DNA of 64,000 bases from Closterium sp. NIES-65 (Eukaryota; Streptophyta; Zygnematophyceae; Desmidiales; Closteriaceae). The notes beneath the pieces were generated by a model, which was given only the letters and a program-made list of their open reading frames with translations, was not told where the DNA came from and ran no database searches. The number at the start of each line of letters is the position of its first letter. Position 1 is the first letter of the stretch. The DNA is taken from positions 395,501 through 459,500 of the forward strand of contig CANXME010002057.1 of assembly GCA_948144175.1 (NCBI GenBank). The letters run 5' to 3'. The position numbers were made by a program, and so were the translations under genes. This document shows positions 43,261 to 55,217 of this stretch, one piece after another.

Positions 43261-44326
43261 AGTCTATTTTCGAAAACACCGGTGCTGTTCGCAGTTGGTC
43301 GATCAGTTCGTCGGCGCGGGGAATGGGGTACCGCGACTTGACTGTTACCCTGTTGAGCGCTCGGTAATCAATGCACATGCGGAACCCTCCGTCTCTTTTC
43401 GGTATAAACATTATCGGTGCGGCGAACTGTGACGAACTTGGTCGAATAAACTGCTTCTCTAACAAATAATATAACTGCTTCCTTAGTTCGTCGAGCTCGG
43501 GCTATGTCAGTCTGAACTGGCGCTGTACAGTTGGCTGTGCCCCCGGTTCTAACTCGATCCTATGATCATGCACCCGCTGAGGTGGCAGCCCTTCCGGTAA
43601 GTCGTCTGGAAAAATCCCCGGGTACCGTTTCAACAGTTCCTGTAGCTCAGGCGGTACTGATGCCAACAGTTTCTGAAAATCGCTCGGCTGCTCCGCTTCT
43701 CCTACTAATGCTATATCTACTGCGTACACGTCAGCTCCAGCGGCGACAACCCGTTTCATCGTGATGGCGTTGACGTGGACCGTTGAAGACTCGGGCGATT
43801 GCCAGCGAGGTAGCTCGACCCAGTTACTACTACTTCGCACGGTGCAGCTACCCGTCGTCCAGTCAATTCGCGAGTTATATCGTCGCAGCCAATCACGTCC
43901 CAGTAAAACATCATGCCCATCCAATGTCGTCGCGAGCATTTCCTGTGTAAACCCGAAGTTTCCTCCGCAGCGAACTTTTACTCTCTCCACCTTCTCCCGT
44001 ATGGCCAACGGCGTGCCGTAAACTAAGCGTGCGTCAATCTCGTGTAAGCAACGACTGAGCGTCAGTTGTAGTTTTCGTGCGGTTGCGGTATTAACTAAAC
44101 TGTGGCTCGCTCCTCCGTCGATAAAAATCTTCACCGCTGCTCCCTGTATTTTCCCGTGGATCAGTACTGGTCAATCCGTCGTTGTACCCTCCTTATTCAT
44201 CCGAGCTCGATCCATGGCGTGAATCGGTACTGTGACTCGGTGAGGGACGGTGCGGTTGGGCGAGCAGGCAGTCTCGTCAGTAGTTGGCCCAACTTCTACT
44301 GATTGCTGGCGTTTCCCTGCCTCTGA
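43261..44326 (-). pseudogene. Chromovirus protease and N-terminal RT
   Basis: Aspartic protease with IDGGASHSLV as the active site (near 44125) and LLGRDWL, a long tether, then RT fingers ([33 protein letters not shown]) up to FSKIDL at the MITE. A TGA at 44171-44173 replaces a Trp-type codon just before the protease, and another stop lies near 43503. N-terminal to the protease, the frame joins the gag end across copia D. Confidence 0.88.
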
Positions 44327-44331
44327 GACTC

Positions 44332-47300
44332 CTGAGAAGAATTGAACGAGAATGAATGAACTGTGAATGAAGTAGGAAACCCTAGTTGGGTTGTACCCCC
44401 TATGGGATACCCCACTATAGCCTACAGAAATAATTAAGCTATAATATTCTGACACACCCCCATAGGCAAAGTGGGGGAGAACAAGGGGTCACAAGACCAG
44501 TCAAGCAAAGCAAAGCAAAGCTCAGGGTGGATCACAAAGTCACCACACATTCCGAGCACAAGTTCAAGGGCCACAAGGCCAGTTCACATGCAAGATCATA
44601 TATAGAGATATACAAGAGTTCAGCAAGCAAGAGCAAGAGTATATATAGGTCAAGGTACAAGCAAGGTCAAGAAGTGAGCAAGTGAGGCAAGACAGGCACA
44701 AGACCCAGCTGCGTGCAGCAACGCTGATGATCACAAGGCGCAAGTGCCTTGGTGAAGACATCAGCAGTGTTGGCCTCAGAGGCCACGTACGCAAGTCGCA
44801 ACTGTCCACGCTGCTGTAGCTCACGAGCACGAAAGTAGCGGAGAGCAATGTGTTTTGTCCTGTGCTCTAGTCGCTGCTCTTGACACAAGGCCAGCATGGC
44901 CTTGTTGTCTACGTACAAGACTGGAGGAGAACGAGGCGGCTCTCCAAGGTCGATCAGCAGGTAGGTGAGCCAGCGAAGCTCCTGAGCAGCCATATCCCCA
45001 GCGTAGATCTCAGCCTCACAACTGGAGCCGAGAACAGAAGACAAGCGGGTAGCCCGCCACGAAACAGAGCCGGAACCAAGGCTGAAGGTGTAACCCTGTG
45101 ACGACCGCTGCGTAGCCTGGTCGTTAGCCCAAGAGGCGTCCGCGTGCCCAGTGAGGACCACTGGACTGCGCCCTCCAAGCACTAGCCCCATGCCCGACGT
45201 ACTGCACAAGTAGCGCAACACCCTCTTTGCTGCAGCCATGTGCTCTGGTCGGTGTCTCCCAGGAGCAACATAGCGTGCGAGAATGCTAAGAGGCTATGCA
45301 AGGTCAGGTCGTGTGCAGGTCATCAGGTACATGAGGCAGCCAACAAGCTCTGCATACGGACCATTCGACTCTACGGACTCATCCGAAGGCAGAGCTGAGA
45401 GCGAGTGGCGAGTAGGCAGAGGAGTGGCCTGAGGCGAGGAGTACGTGAAGCCGAAGCGCTGAAGGACCTGCTGCACCATGTGTGACTGAGTTAGGGTAAT
45501 GGTGCGGTGTGCTCTGTCCCGGGTGATCTGCAAGCCAAGGTAGCTGCGCAGTTCACCCAGGTCAGTGCACGTGTGTCTCTTCTGCAACTCGGACTTCACG
45601 TAGGCGAGTCCAGAAGTGTCAGCTGTGGCAAAGACCAAGTCGTCGACGTACACGAGGATGTAGAACGGCGGCAGAGAGGTGTCGGTGCGCAGAAACAGAG
45701 ACGGGTCGGCAGTAGAAGGAGCAAACCCAAGTGCCGCCAGCGTAGTCCTCAGTGTGTCGTGCCACTCACGTGGCGCCTGGCGGAGACCGTAGACCGGACG
45801 CCGGAGACTCCACTGGGTACCAGGAGGGAAAGACCCAGTGAAGCCAGGTGGGCGACGCAGCCAGATCTCCTCGTGCAGGCTGCCCTGCAAGAAAGCAGTG
45901 CTGAAGTCGAGAGAGTGCAGCTCGTAGTCACGATGAGCAGCAACGTGCAGCAGTACCCGAAGAGTGGTCATCTTCGGGGTGGGGGAGAAGGTCTGAAAGT
46001 AGTCAACTCCCTGCCGCTGACTGAAGCCACGAGCCACGTAACGCGCCTTGAAGACAGGCGGAGAACCCGGCGGCCGCTTCACTCTGAAAATCCACATGCC
46101 ACTGACAATGTTCGCCCCAGGAGGGGGAACAGCGTCATCGTAGGTGCCTGTGGACTTCCAGGAAGCCATCTCTGCATCCATACCTGCCTGCCACTTAGAG
46201 GAGTAGGGACCCTCTATCGCCTCCGCATAAGAGCGCGGAGTCGGGATGCCAAGTGCATCCGGGTCTCCCTCAAGGGCTAGCAGTACAGACGCGACATGAG
46301 GTGAAGCGGCGGCCAGACACTGGAAATCCTCCTGCCTGTCCTCAAGGACGTCCGTGCCAAGGGCACACTCACCCCCGACGGACAGTGGACACGCAGACTC
46401 AGACTCAGCGACAAGACTAGCAGCGTAGTCTAGACGACAGCGCGCAGCAAAGTCGACGAGCTCAGTGACAAGGGCAGATGAGCAGAAGACTCGAAAGAAG
46501 GGTCAGTGACAGTAGTAGCAAGGAGACGCGTGACAGTAGGACTGGCAGCACGAAGAGAGTCCGACTTCGGGTCGGTAAGAGCAGGAAGAGAGGAAGCAGG
46601 AGGAGAAGGCAAAGGGGCACGCAGAGGAGCAGTGGACGGACGCAGAGACATCCGGTGCGTGCCAGGGACAGGAGGAGGACGCTGACGCGAACCGCGGCCA
46701 CTAGTGCGTGCAGGACGAACAGGCGACGCAGGACGAGACGCAGGCTCACGACGCTCAGTAAGACCTCCAGTCGGACCAGTGTAGGGAGAAGGAGCAGGCA
46801 AAGGTGAGGCAGGCTGTAGCTGTGACTGGGACTGGACAGGCTGTGGACCCTCTAAGGGAGGAGGAGGAGGACCAGGAGAAGGTGTAAGACCAAGAACCTG
46901 CTGCAGGAGCGGAACGAAGTACGGTCGAGGCCGCGTGGCGACGCCAGAAACAGCAGGGACAGCACCAGTACCCCCAGCAGGAGTACCCGCTCCAGCAGCA
47001 CCTCCAGCAGCACCTCCAGTAGCTCTAGAACCTCCAGCAGCACCAGGAGCACTGCAAGTCGGACCGCCAGCAGTAGTCTCAGCGCCAACACCCTCAGCAG
47101 CACCAGCTCCAGGAGAACCCTCAGGCCCAGCAGCTCCAGCACCCACAGCACGAGCACCTCCAGGACGCGCGGCAGCAGCACCCTCTGCAGCCGAAGAACC
47201 TCCAGCACCAGCAGCACGCCTCCAGCGCCGGGCAAATCACTCACGTAGCTCCTGTGGGGAGAGTGGCTCTCGGCGAGACGAAGCACCTCCAGGCGGAGAA

Positions 47301-49272
47301 CCTCCAGGCGAAGAACCTCCAGGCTCAGCACCCTCAGGCAAAGCACCTCCAGGCGGAGCACCCCCAGTCTCAGCACCCCAAGGCTCAGCACCCCCAGGCC
47401 TAGCACCCCCAGGCTCAGCACCCCCAGACTCAGTACCCCCAGGCTCACCACCCCCGGTTCAGCACCCCCAGGCTCAGCACCTCCAGACTCCTCACCCCCA
47501 GGCTCAGTACCCGCAAGCGTAGCACCTCCAGTCCCAGCACCCCCAGGCTCAGCTCCCGCAGCAGCACCAGAGTCATCAGTGACCTCGACAGGCTCGACCG
47601 CGTCTACCTGGGACACACCTGAAGGGGCAGGACCCTGAGGGGGGAGGGGGTCTACCGGGGGGGGACCTGGTACCAAAACGAGCGGGGGCGGGGGGAGGGA
47701 CGGAGTGCGGTAAGGGAAGAGGCGGTAGTAGGGTACCGACTCGTCGAACGTGACGTCCTGAGAGGACAAAACACGTCGAGAGGTGGGGTGGTAGAACTGC
47801 CACCAAGGGGCGTTGGGGGGGAACCCCAGGAAGATGCAGGGAGCAGCGCGAGGGGACAGCTTGTCCGCAGACAAGTCGCGGACAAACGCCCGAGATCCCC
47901 AGACCCGGAACGCCGACGCATCGCCAACCTTCCCCGTCCACAGCAGGGCTGGGGAGGTCTCCGGCCTGGAGACCCTGGGGTGGAGGTTGATCTGATGCGC
48001 CGCGTACCTTACCGCAAACGGCCACAGAAAATGGGGGGCAGCCGCATGCATCATAGACGTACGAGCAACGTCCATGACCATGCCAATGCGGCGCTCTGCA
48101 ATCCCATTTTGCTGCGGTGAGTCCGGAAGCGTGAAGGTCTGGCGGATGCCTCGCGCACGACAGAAGGCATGCAGAAGGCTAGAGGAGAACTCTTCGCCTC
48201 TGTCTGAGTGCAGACGCAACACAGGAAAGTCCGAGCCAAAGCTCTGCCTGAGCTGGATACGAGCTGCGCGGATCCAGTCGATCAGCACCTCAGTTACATC
48301 ACCCTTTCTGCGCAAGGGGAAGACTGTGGTGTAAAGGGAGTAGTCGTCAACCACCAACAGGAAGTAGCGCTCGTGACCGAGTCCACGGACGCGGGCAGGG
48401 CCCCACACGTCCATGTGAAGTGTCTGCAACGGAGCCTCTGTCGGAGGAAACTGGGAGGAGTGAGGGGCAGCACGCTGGCGCCCCTCGGCACAGGGGACAC
48501 AGGCAGGGCCAGGGCCCTGAGGAAGGGGAGGGAGGGACCGGGGGAGACCAGACACAAGAAGACGGGAGGCCATGCCTCTGAGCCGAAGCAGAGAGGGCTG
48601 GCCAAGGCGGTGGTGCCAGAGGAGAGTCTCGTGAGACAGACGACGACACGAACAGGGGGCAGACTCAGGACCAGACCTGGACGCTGCAGCAAACACCTGA
48701 CCAGACGAAGGGACTCTACCAGACTTAGCACCGGGAGGAGAAGCAGTGGTCAGTGTGTACAGGCTCGACCCTGGCTGACGTGTAAACGTAGCCAGGTGGC
48801 GACCTGTGCTCGCCTCTGTGCAGTGTGTCACCCGCTGACGAGGAGGAGTGAACTGGTGGACACCCACATCCTATAGGTCAGCACCACTCACCAGGTTCGT
48901 AGAGAACGAGGGGAGGTAAAGACCAGTCAGGGTGCCAAAGGGAGCCGCCGGACACGGGAGGACTGTGTAGAAACGAGACAGGACAGGACCCCCAGAGGGG
49001 TCAGCCAGGGACACCGCAACAGGCCGACTAAGCAGCGTGAGAGTGGTGCGGTCCCGAAAGAAGGAGCGAGACGCCCCAGAAACAAGGGTGAAGGTGTGAG
49101 AGGCAGAAGCCGACACAGTACCTGAGAGGTTTTTTTTTTTTTTTTTTTTTTGAACGAGAATGAATGAACTATGAATAAAGTGAGTACAAATAGGAAACCC
49201 TAGTTGGGTTGTACCCCCTATGGGATACCCCACTATAGCCTACACAAATAAGTAAGCTATAATATTCTGACA
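44332..49272 (-). mobile_element. Copia element D, 5'-truncated (4.9 kb)
   Basis: Inserted between gag and protease of the chromovirus with TSD ACTCC (44327-44331 and 49273-49277). Left (3') LTR 44332-44454; right (5') LTR 49151-49272 lacks its first ten plus-strand bases (TGAGAAGAAT). PBS, leader and gag are absent: the LTR joins directly, through about 21 Ts (49130-49150), to protease sequence. The left LTR has its own 10-bp internal deletion relative to the right. Confidence 0.92.
44667..49129 (-). pseudogene. Copia D polyprotein remnant: PR, IN, RT, RNase H
   Basis: Protease reads LVSGAS, so the catalytic Asp of LDSGAS is lost. A TAG follows GADL (48871-48873). Integrase keeps DVWGP, DDYS, SDRGEEF and NGIAERR. 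The IN-RT linker and the region near 46485 carry frameshifts. RT keeps YVDD (near 45648). A TAG replaces Tyr in the DLAYPLS motif (45294). RNase H continues from 45239 to the stop at 44667. Confidence 0.9.
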
Positions 49273-49277
49273 ACTCC

Positions 49278-50275
49278 CTCCCCTGCTCTGCTCCGCGGCG
49301 TCTTAGCTCCTCTGGGCATTCCCTCTTACGATGGCCCGGCCTGTTGCAAGCAAAGCAGCACCCCTTAAACGGTGCGGCAACTGCATTCGTTGCAAAAGCG
49401 TTTACAGTGGCGTGCTCGATCGGTCCCTGAGGACGATGTCCGTAGTAGGACCCCGGTCTCGGTCGGCGTAGAATGTCGATTTTCTCGGCGAGCGCGAGAA
49501 TCTCGTTGAAGTTTGAGAGTCCACGCAGCATGATTTCGTGCGAGATATCCGGCTTCAGCACTCCGACGTAACGGTCCACCCGCTCCGCTTCGTGCATGTA
49601 GCCGACCTGCTAACAAAGTGCGAGAAAACCGCTCGTGTAATCTTGAACCGACCCGAGCTGCCGCCAAGTATGCAATCTCTGACGCGCCGAAATAGAAGTC
49701 GCGATCGGCTCGAAGCGCGCCCGAAGCCCTGCGCACCACGCATCCCACATGCTGTATTGGGCGGTCTCGCAGAATGAACTCCAGGTGACAGCTGGACCCG
49801 TGGGCCCTTCCTCTTAGGCGCGTGGCGACGTCACGATGACTCGCCACCAGTCCATGGCGGTGCCCCTTAGCGGCGAAACTGCATACTGAATCTTCGCTGC
49901 GTTCGATTCGACGTAATTCGCGTCGAAGAAGATGTTCATCGTGAAAACCCACGATTGAACCGTCGGACCTCCACGCTGGCTCGGGTTGAAACAGGGCGGG
50001 CGTTGCGGCTTGAGTGGCATTGGTGCCATGATGGCCTGTTCGCCACTTGTCGCCGCGAACTCCACGTGCCGACGGGCTTCGCGAGGCTCCCGCGGGCTTG
50101 GTGCGACCCTGTTTCCTCCCATGCCAGGCATCGGCTGGGCGGCGTCATCGCTGGCTGCGCCTGAGCGCTGTCCCACGCTGTTGTTTTGTGTTGGTGTGCC
50201 GGACGAGATGACGATCGGCTCGTCCGATTGTGCAGATGCATTTGTTGGTGCGTGTGGTGCTGCTAGAGTGTTCAC
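49278..50275 (-). pseudogene. Chromovirus gag
   Basis: Begins MNTLAAPHAPTNASAQ (50275), passes through WVFTMNIFFDANYVES and ALRGT-like capsid motifs, and ends with a canonical CX2CX4HX4C knuckle (CCFACNRPGHRKREC, about 49345-49310). In-frame stops lie near 49814 and 49610. Copia D cuts the frame at 49272. Confidence 0.88.
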
Positions 50276-50570
50276 CGTTGATTGCTAACGCGCGAGTCAC
50301 GTTCCGCTGTAAGCATCGCAATTTCGAGCGCCGAATCTTCGAGTTGGCGCACCAGACGGTCGAGTTTCTCCTGCGTCAATGTGGCGAGCGTGAATTTGGC
50401 TATGGCGGGGGTGTCGGGCGAGCTCAGCGAGAGCCTCAATCGTGGCCTTGCGTGCTTACGAGAGAGCACTACGAGCGGCGGTGCTGTGTCGCTGAGGGAT
50501 GTCTACCCCCCCCAAAAATTGAGATAGTGGGGAAGCGAAGGTGTGGGTGCGGTCCGAGAAGAGGTCGTAG

Positions 50571-50582
50571 GCTCTGATACCA
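50571..50582 (-). other. Chromovirus primer-binding site
   Basis: Sense sequence TGGTATCAGAGC, two bases from the end of the 5' LTR. This is the classic plant retrotransposon site complementary to the 3' end of initiator tRNA-Met. Confidence 0.93.
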
Positions 50583-50584
50583 AG

Positions 50585-50926
50585 TGTTACGAGTGCAATT
50601 GAGTGAGCGAACGTGAATTGCACTATCGAAGCAAGATTACAATGAGCGAAGGTATGAGCGAAGAATATATAGCGAAACTACAGTGGTAACGGTAATGGAC
50701 TGTGGTTGTCGCGTGACGGGCCTGGGACTGAGGTTGGGAGAAGAGTCGAAGCGGAGGCCCGGAGCGCGGGTTACTCGCCGAGCCGTGAGGTCGGGGTGCG
50801 ACGTGCGAAGATGGCGGGCGGATTGTTGATGCGAGGATTGCGAGTGGTAACGGTGCTGACTATGGTGCTACAGTGATGTACGCGTTGAGCAGAGATGCGA
50901 AGTAAGGAAAAGGGATTTTCCTTACA
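50585..50926 (-). repeat. 5' LTR of the chromovirus (342 bp)
   Basis: In sense it starts TGTAAGGAAAA and ends CTCGTAACA (TG...CA). It aligns to 18532-18862. GGAAAA/TTTTCC lies at its outer end. Confidence 0.92.
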
Positions 50927-51280
50927 ATAAACAACTTTTCCCTTAACATAATTGCACTCGTGGCCTTGTGCTGTTGCCGTTGACAAGGTGTCAGCATCAA
51001 CCTACATTTACTGCAAGCAACGTCATCTTCTTGTGAAACATTAGTATGCACTAGTCAATACAATGCAAATGGGACATATCATGTATTCAGCAGATGTGTG
51101 AATGCCACAGACAAGCAACTCAATTGTGTAGCTCTGTGAATGCATTCCCACTAGTCCTTGTTCTTGAAATGCCAACCTTACAGGGGTCCTCTGAGAGCTC
51201 CTGGGTCACACCGAGACAAAAAAATGCGCCAAAGTCCAGTTTTTCATCGCATATTGGCCGGGACTCCTTTTCGGCCCCCC
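50927..51280. other. 3' flank of the Dof gene
   Basis: The likely 3' UTR and terminator of the Dof gene. The chromovirus LTR starts 354 bp beyond the Dof stop codon, so the insertion may lie in or near the transcribed region. Confidence 0.5.
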
Positions 51281-53152
51281 CTATGGTACACCACCCGAGT
51301 GTAGACCTGGTGTACCTTTAAAATTGGACTGCATATAGACACGGGCCAGTACAGCTGCAGCCTGAGAAGGGGTGAGGGCAAGGATACGTGTGAGAAGGTG
51401 GCTGAAGCTTTGGGAATGTTCTGTGGCTGCACAACCAGTAGTACATGACACCATATCAGCCAGAGCATTGTTGGGATGCGCGAGGTTCGGGGACATGAGG
51501 TTCGGAGGCTCTCCTGCGGGAGGCTTGGCGTCTAGAGGATTAGTGTCAAGAGATGCGGAACTGGGTGCCACAGAGGTGAGAGGCGCAGTTGTCAACCAAG
51601 CAAACGACGGCTTGCCAGACGAGGCATGATCAGCGAGTTGTAAAAAAGCAGACGGTTCCGACGCATTTGCTGCTGTTGTCGGTAATGCCGCCGATGATAC
51701 GAGTGACAATGAGAGAGGAGGGATCGGAGGAGCCGCATCAGGAGGACGGGAAGCAGGAGCGGAAGCACAGGCTTCTGAAACGGGTGTTACTACACCCGTG
51801 GAAGAGGAGGGTGTTAAGACTGTCGACGCAGTGGGTGTCCCACTGGGCAATGCGGAAGCAGTGGCCAGGAAAAGGGAAACGTGAGACGGGGGCAGGCGAA
51901 ACGTGGATAACAGTCGAGGGACACCACCGCCCTCTTCCCGATAAGCATCCCGAGGAGCGTCCCCTCTTCCCAATTCAATATCGAGTTTGCGCGTTTCTTC
52001 CCCTAACCTTGCACCCTGCGCTGGCTGATCCAAGGCAGGGGTCATCCAAACGTCGAGCAGACGGCTGGTTGCGGGCCCGACGGAGGGGCTATCATGATCC
52101 AGCACAGGGCTTGTTGACCTGTCCGTTAAAATCACACTGGTCTCGAGACTGGAGATGTTGCTGCTGCCACTGTGGTAACCACTGGGATAACCACTGCGCC
52201 GGCCATGATTGCGGCGGTAACAGCCCTCGTCGCTGCCGTTTTTGGCCTGAGAGCGAGGAGACGCGGATGGACCGAAGCTCACAGAGTCCTTCGCCGGGGG
52301 GCTCGGCGAAGCTCCAAATTCACCGTCGGAGAACGATCGTCGCATTCGCTTGCTCCTCTGCTGCTGCTCCTGCTGCTGTGGCTGCACTTGCTGCGGCGGC
52401 GGTTGTTGTGGCTGCGGTTGTTGCGCTTGCTGCGGCAACTTCTTCTGCTGCTGCTGATGCCGCCGTTGCCGCAAGGGTTCCACCTCCAGAGACTGGGGCC
52501 CGCCCGCCATTCCTGCGACAGAAGTAACGGCCCCTGCCGCCGCTGGCGGCGGTGTTTCCGCCGTCAGCTGCTTCCCCTTACGCTGGCCGGAGCCCACGCG
52601 GACGTTGCGCAGACACCCCCCCGCGGTCCAGTAGCGGTGGCAGGCCCGGCAAAAGTGACGCGGCTGGTTCACATTGTAGTTGTTGTAATAGCAGAACTTG
52701 GTGTCGCGGCTCGAACACCGCGGGCACGCCAGCGTCGCTGGCACTGGCGCCGGAGCCTGCGGCGGCGACAGCGCCGGCGGAAGCGGCAGAGTTGAAGGCG
52801 GGAGTTGTGCGGTCCGCTTCGGGGGATTGTGCGGTTTTGTCGGCGCCGGAAAGTCGGGGGTAGGTTGAGCAGCACGCATGGTGGTGGTGAGTCTCGTGGC
52901 GGATGGTAATGTGGCAATGTTTTCCGCGCCGCGGTCAGAAGGCGCGGCGTTATAATGTCGAGCGTCACTCGGCGACGAAGCGCCCGTGGACGGAGCACCC
53001 GACGGCACGAATTGCTCTGACGCCAAATTGTTAGCCGTTGGCTTTTGAATAGTCCGTCCGAATAGCCGGAATTCGTTAACTCCTTCCCTGGGAAGTAGCA
53101 TACTGGCCGAGGCTCGGGAAGGACTTTGTTCGGCGGAAATGCAGAGAATCAT
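51281..53152 (-). CDS. Dof zinc-finger transcription factor
   Basis: Single open frame of 623 codons without an intron. The Dof DNA-binding domain spans about residues 140-195: [16 protein letters not shown], then [19 protein letters not shown], giving the CX2CX21CX2C zinc site and the Trp/Gly-rich turn that defines the family. Dof factors bind AAAG cores in nuclear promoters and are specific to the green lineage. Around the domain the protein is Pro/Ala/Gln-rich, with a poly-Gln/Pro stretch C-terminal to the Dof (52370-52480), a likely activation region. I used the first ATG (53152); a second Met (MLLPREG) 17 codons on is possible. The paralogue identity is not clear from sequence alone. Confidence 0.93.
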   Translation of the reverse strand: MILCISAEQSPSRASASMLLPREGVNEFRLFGRTIQKPTANNLASEQFVPSGAPSTGASSPSDARHYNAAPSDRGAENIATLPSATRLTTTMRAAQPTPDFPAPTKPHNPPKRTAQLPPSTLPLPPALSPPQAPAPVPATLACPRCSSRDTKFCYYNNYNVNQPRHFCRACHRYWTAGGCLRNVRVGSGQRKGKQLTAETPPPAAAGAVTSVAGMAGGPQSLEVEPLRQRRHQQQQKKLPQQAQQPQPQQPPPQQVQPQQQEQQQRSKRMRRSFSDGEFGASPSPPAKDSVSFGPSASPRSQAKNGSDEGCYRRNHGRRSGYPSGYHSGSSNISSLETSVILTDRSTSPVLDHDSPSVGPATSRLLDVWMTPALDQPAQGARLGEETRKLDIELGRGDAPRDAYREEGGGVPRLLSTFRLPPSHVSLFLATASALPSGTPTASTVLTPSSSTGVVTPVSEACASAPASRPPDAAPPIPPLSLSLVSSAALPTTAANASEPSAFLQLADHASSGKPSFAWLTTAPLTSVAPSSASLDTNPLDAKPPAGEPPNLMSPNLAHPNNALADMVSCTTGCAATEHSQSFSHLLTRILALTPSQAAAVLARVYMQSNFKGTPGLHSGGVP

Positions 53153-55217
53153 GTTACGGGATACGGCCGCGTGCGCTGCCGCAGTGGTGGCTACCTACGG
53201 GAATTCAGGGTTCCGTAAGTGAAGTTTGTGGAATCAGGTACGTTGTTATCAGTCGGAGGAATAAACTAAGAAGTATGGTAATGTACGGAGAGGAAGGTTA
53301 GGACCTCGGACTGACTATTGCGCTGACTCAACGCTTCCGTATGACTTTAACCGTTGCGAGAAAGGACGGCTTGAAAGTGTGGGAGGATGTTGATTCTCAT
53401 GGAGGCTGAGTTGACTCAGGTATCGGAGGAACATGATGCTGTACGTGAATTTGAGTTTTTTTTTAATTCGCCTCTCGAACGTTCTCATGAAGCTGCGATT
53501 ATGGGTTCTCCTGATGCGACATACTACGTGGAGGGCAGCGCTGGGGCGAAGCCAGCCACAAGCATGCATGCAGTCATGCGCGCACACATAAGGACGCCTG
53601 ATACAATCAGATGCAGTAAATGCAGCTTGAATGCGTGATCGACTGCGTTCTGGTCCTGGGAAAGGTAAGGCTAGCAACGCACACGGTGTATCTTGGAACA
53701 GAAGGAAGCGAAGCAAGGCAAGATTAGTCCCAAGAGAGGACTTGATTTTGCCCCATTCACGTGCTTGCTTCTCTCCTCGCCACTCAACTGCATTCAACGT
53801 GGGTGCAATCAAATGTCGCATTTGGGCTGAATGCGTCTCGAACCAGAGAAATTCACAGCTCGGAGAGGGGCACTTGCTTTTCGACACAAGCGAGCCGAGG
53901 CGATCCATAAAAATCTGTGCGACGGATGGAATGACGTGGATTTTGCCTGGCGGGAGGCCCTCCGCCGCAAATGAAGGTGGCTCTTGAATGGCTGTCAATG
54001 ATGCCCCCACATTGAAGATTTTATAAAAGGGGATTAGCGGACGGAAACTAAACGAATTCTGGGCCACCACTCCGGCGACTCTCAACTGACAAACCATGAT
54101 ATTTTCTCTACACCCTTTTTCTCACTACACTGAACTGTGCTGAACTGATGGAAAACCTAGTTACCTTCGATTTGTCTGATTGAACCATACCTAGACTTAA
54201 TCTAACCACCGTTAACCGTGCTTTTCCCATCTTGACTTCACTATAACCGATTTCACTATGGCGAGAAAGAGGGTGTACCAACAACGCGGGCACAGCCAGT
54301 GTCCGTGCTGTACTGCCCGAACTTTGTCAGCCGAAAATGACCACAAACACAAACGGAAAGCACAACTCGAAATTCTTGGTGCTCTTTGTAACCGTGATAG
54401 TTTTGTCTCCTTCTGTGTACTGTATAGTAAATCACTTGCAGTCATCGGTTCGCTCCTCTCTGTAGAGCAGGGTTGCGTTTGAAAGGGGAAAACTCCGTTG
54501 ACAATTAGTTCCTTTTTGCCACTTGGAGCATCGCTAGATAAGTAACGGCAATAGAGTGGCGAGTTTCATTATTTTGTTGCAAATAACTCGTTCGCCCTAC
54601 AAAAATGCAAAAGGCTAGAAAATTAGGCCAGCATTCCTACGGGCAATCATGATGCATATCATGATGCATGCGCATACAGGCAAACCACGTTTGTCGGAAA
54701 TCGTTGACTGTCGCAAATCGGAGTTCTGTTCAATGTGGACTTTCTCCCATCTGAACTCTTTACTGTACTGCAGCTTCTGGCGGGTATAAGTGAGTTCAAG
54801 GAAAGAGCGAGCCGAAGTTTACAACAGTTATCTTCCAAATGTTCAAAAACAATTGCAGGTGCAGTGAACCATCCGAACCAGTAACTACAAGCTAGCATAG
54901 GATTGAACATCTCCACAACATACAACGCCCACTGCAGACTTCCCTATCCACTCCGCACCCAATCACGCGGCGACAGGTGGCAGCATCGCAACGGCGTCGG
55001 GGATGGTCAAAAGGAGGAAGGGCATCTTGGTGAACTTATAGGCACGAGTGTGTGCGTGGAGGGTACTAGAAATGCAAGCACATTACACACGAAAAAATCA
55101 TGTTCCCTGACTTGAATTGCAGGCCGCAGCACAATCTTTCACAGCACTGTGCACATCCAAACCTCAAATCTACACAAAACAAGCCCATTCATCCATTCCT
55201 ACTCGGCGCCGACTCGT
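53153..55217. other. Intergenic between Dof gene and RPS2 3' end
   Basis: Contains the upstream region of the Dof gene. A 260-codon minus-strand open frame (53315-54097) has no recognisable domain and could be 5' UTR or chance. Nothing else is recognised. Confidence 0.4.

Larger units (their letters stand above)
18532..50926 (-). mobile_element. Ty3/gypsy chromovirus with five nested insertions
   Basis: One element on the minus strand: 5' LTR 50585-50926, PBS 50571-50582, gag 50275-49278, protease and RT 44326-42145, RNase H, integrase and chromodomain 20398-18863, 3' LTR 18532-18862. Removing copia A with its contents (20404-42139), the MITE (42967-43258) and copia D (44332-49272), plus one target duplicate each, leaves about 5414 bp, a normal full length. 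Protein sequence resumes in register across each insertion, for example RNase H ending ...ADVTVRT at 42150 and continuing DHKSLQYL at 20398. All five insertions and the host element are therefore explained without rearrangement. Confidence 0.92.

Noticed and set aside
53315..54097. 260-codon minus-strand open frame upstream of the Dof gene
   Set aside because: It has no recognisable domain and no support beyond length; it could be Dof 5' UTR or chance.
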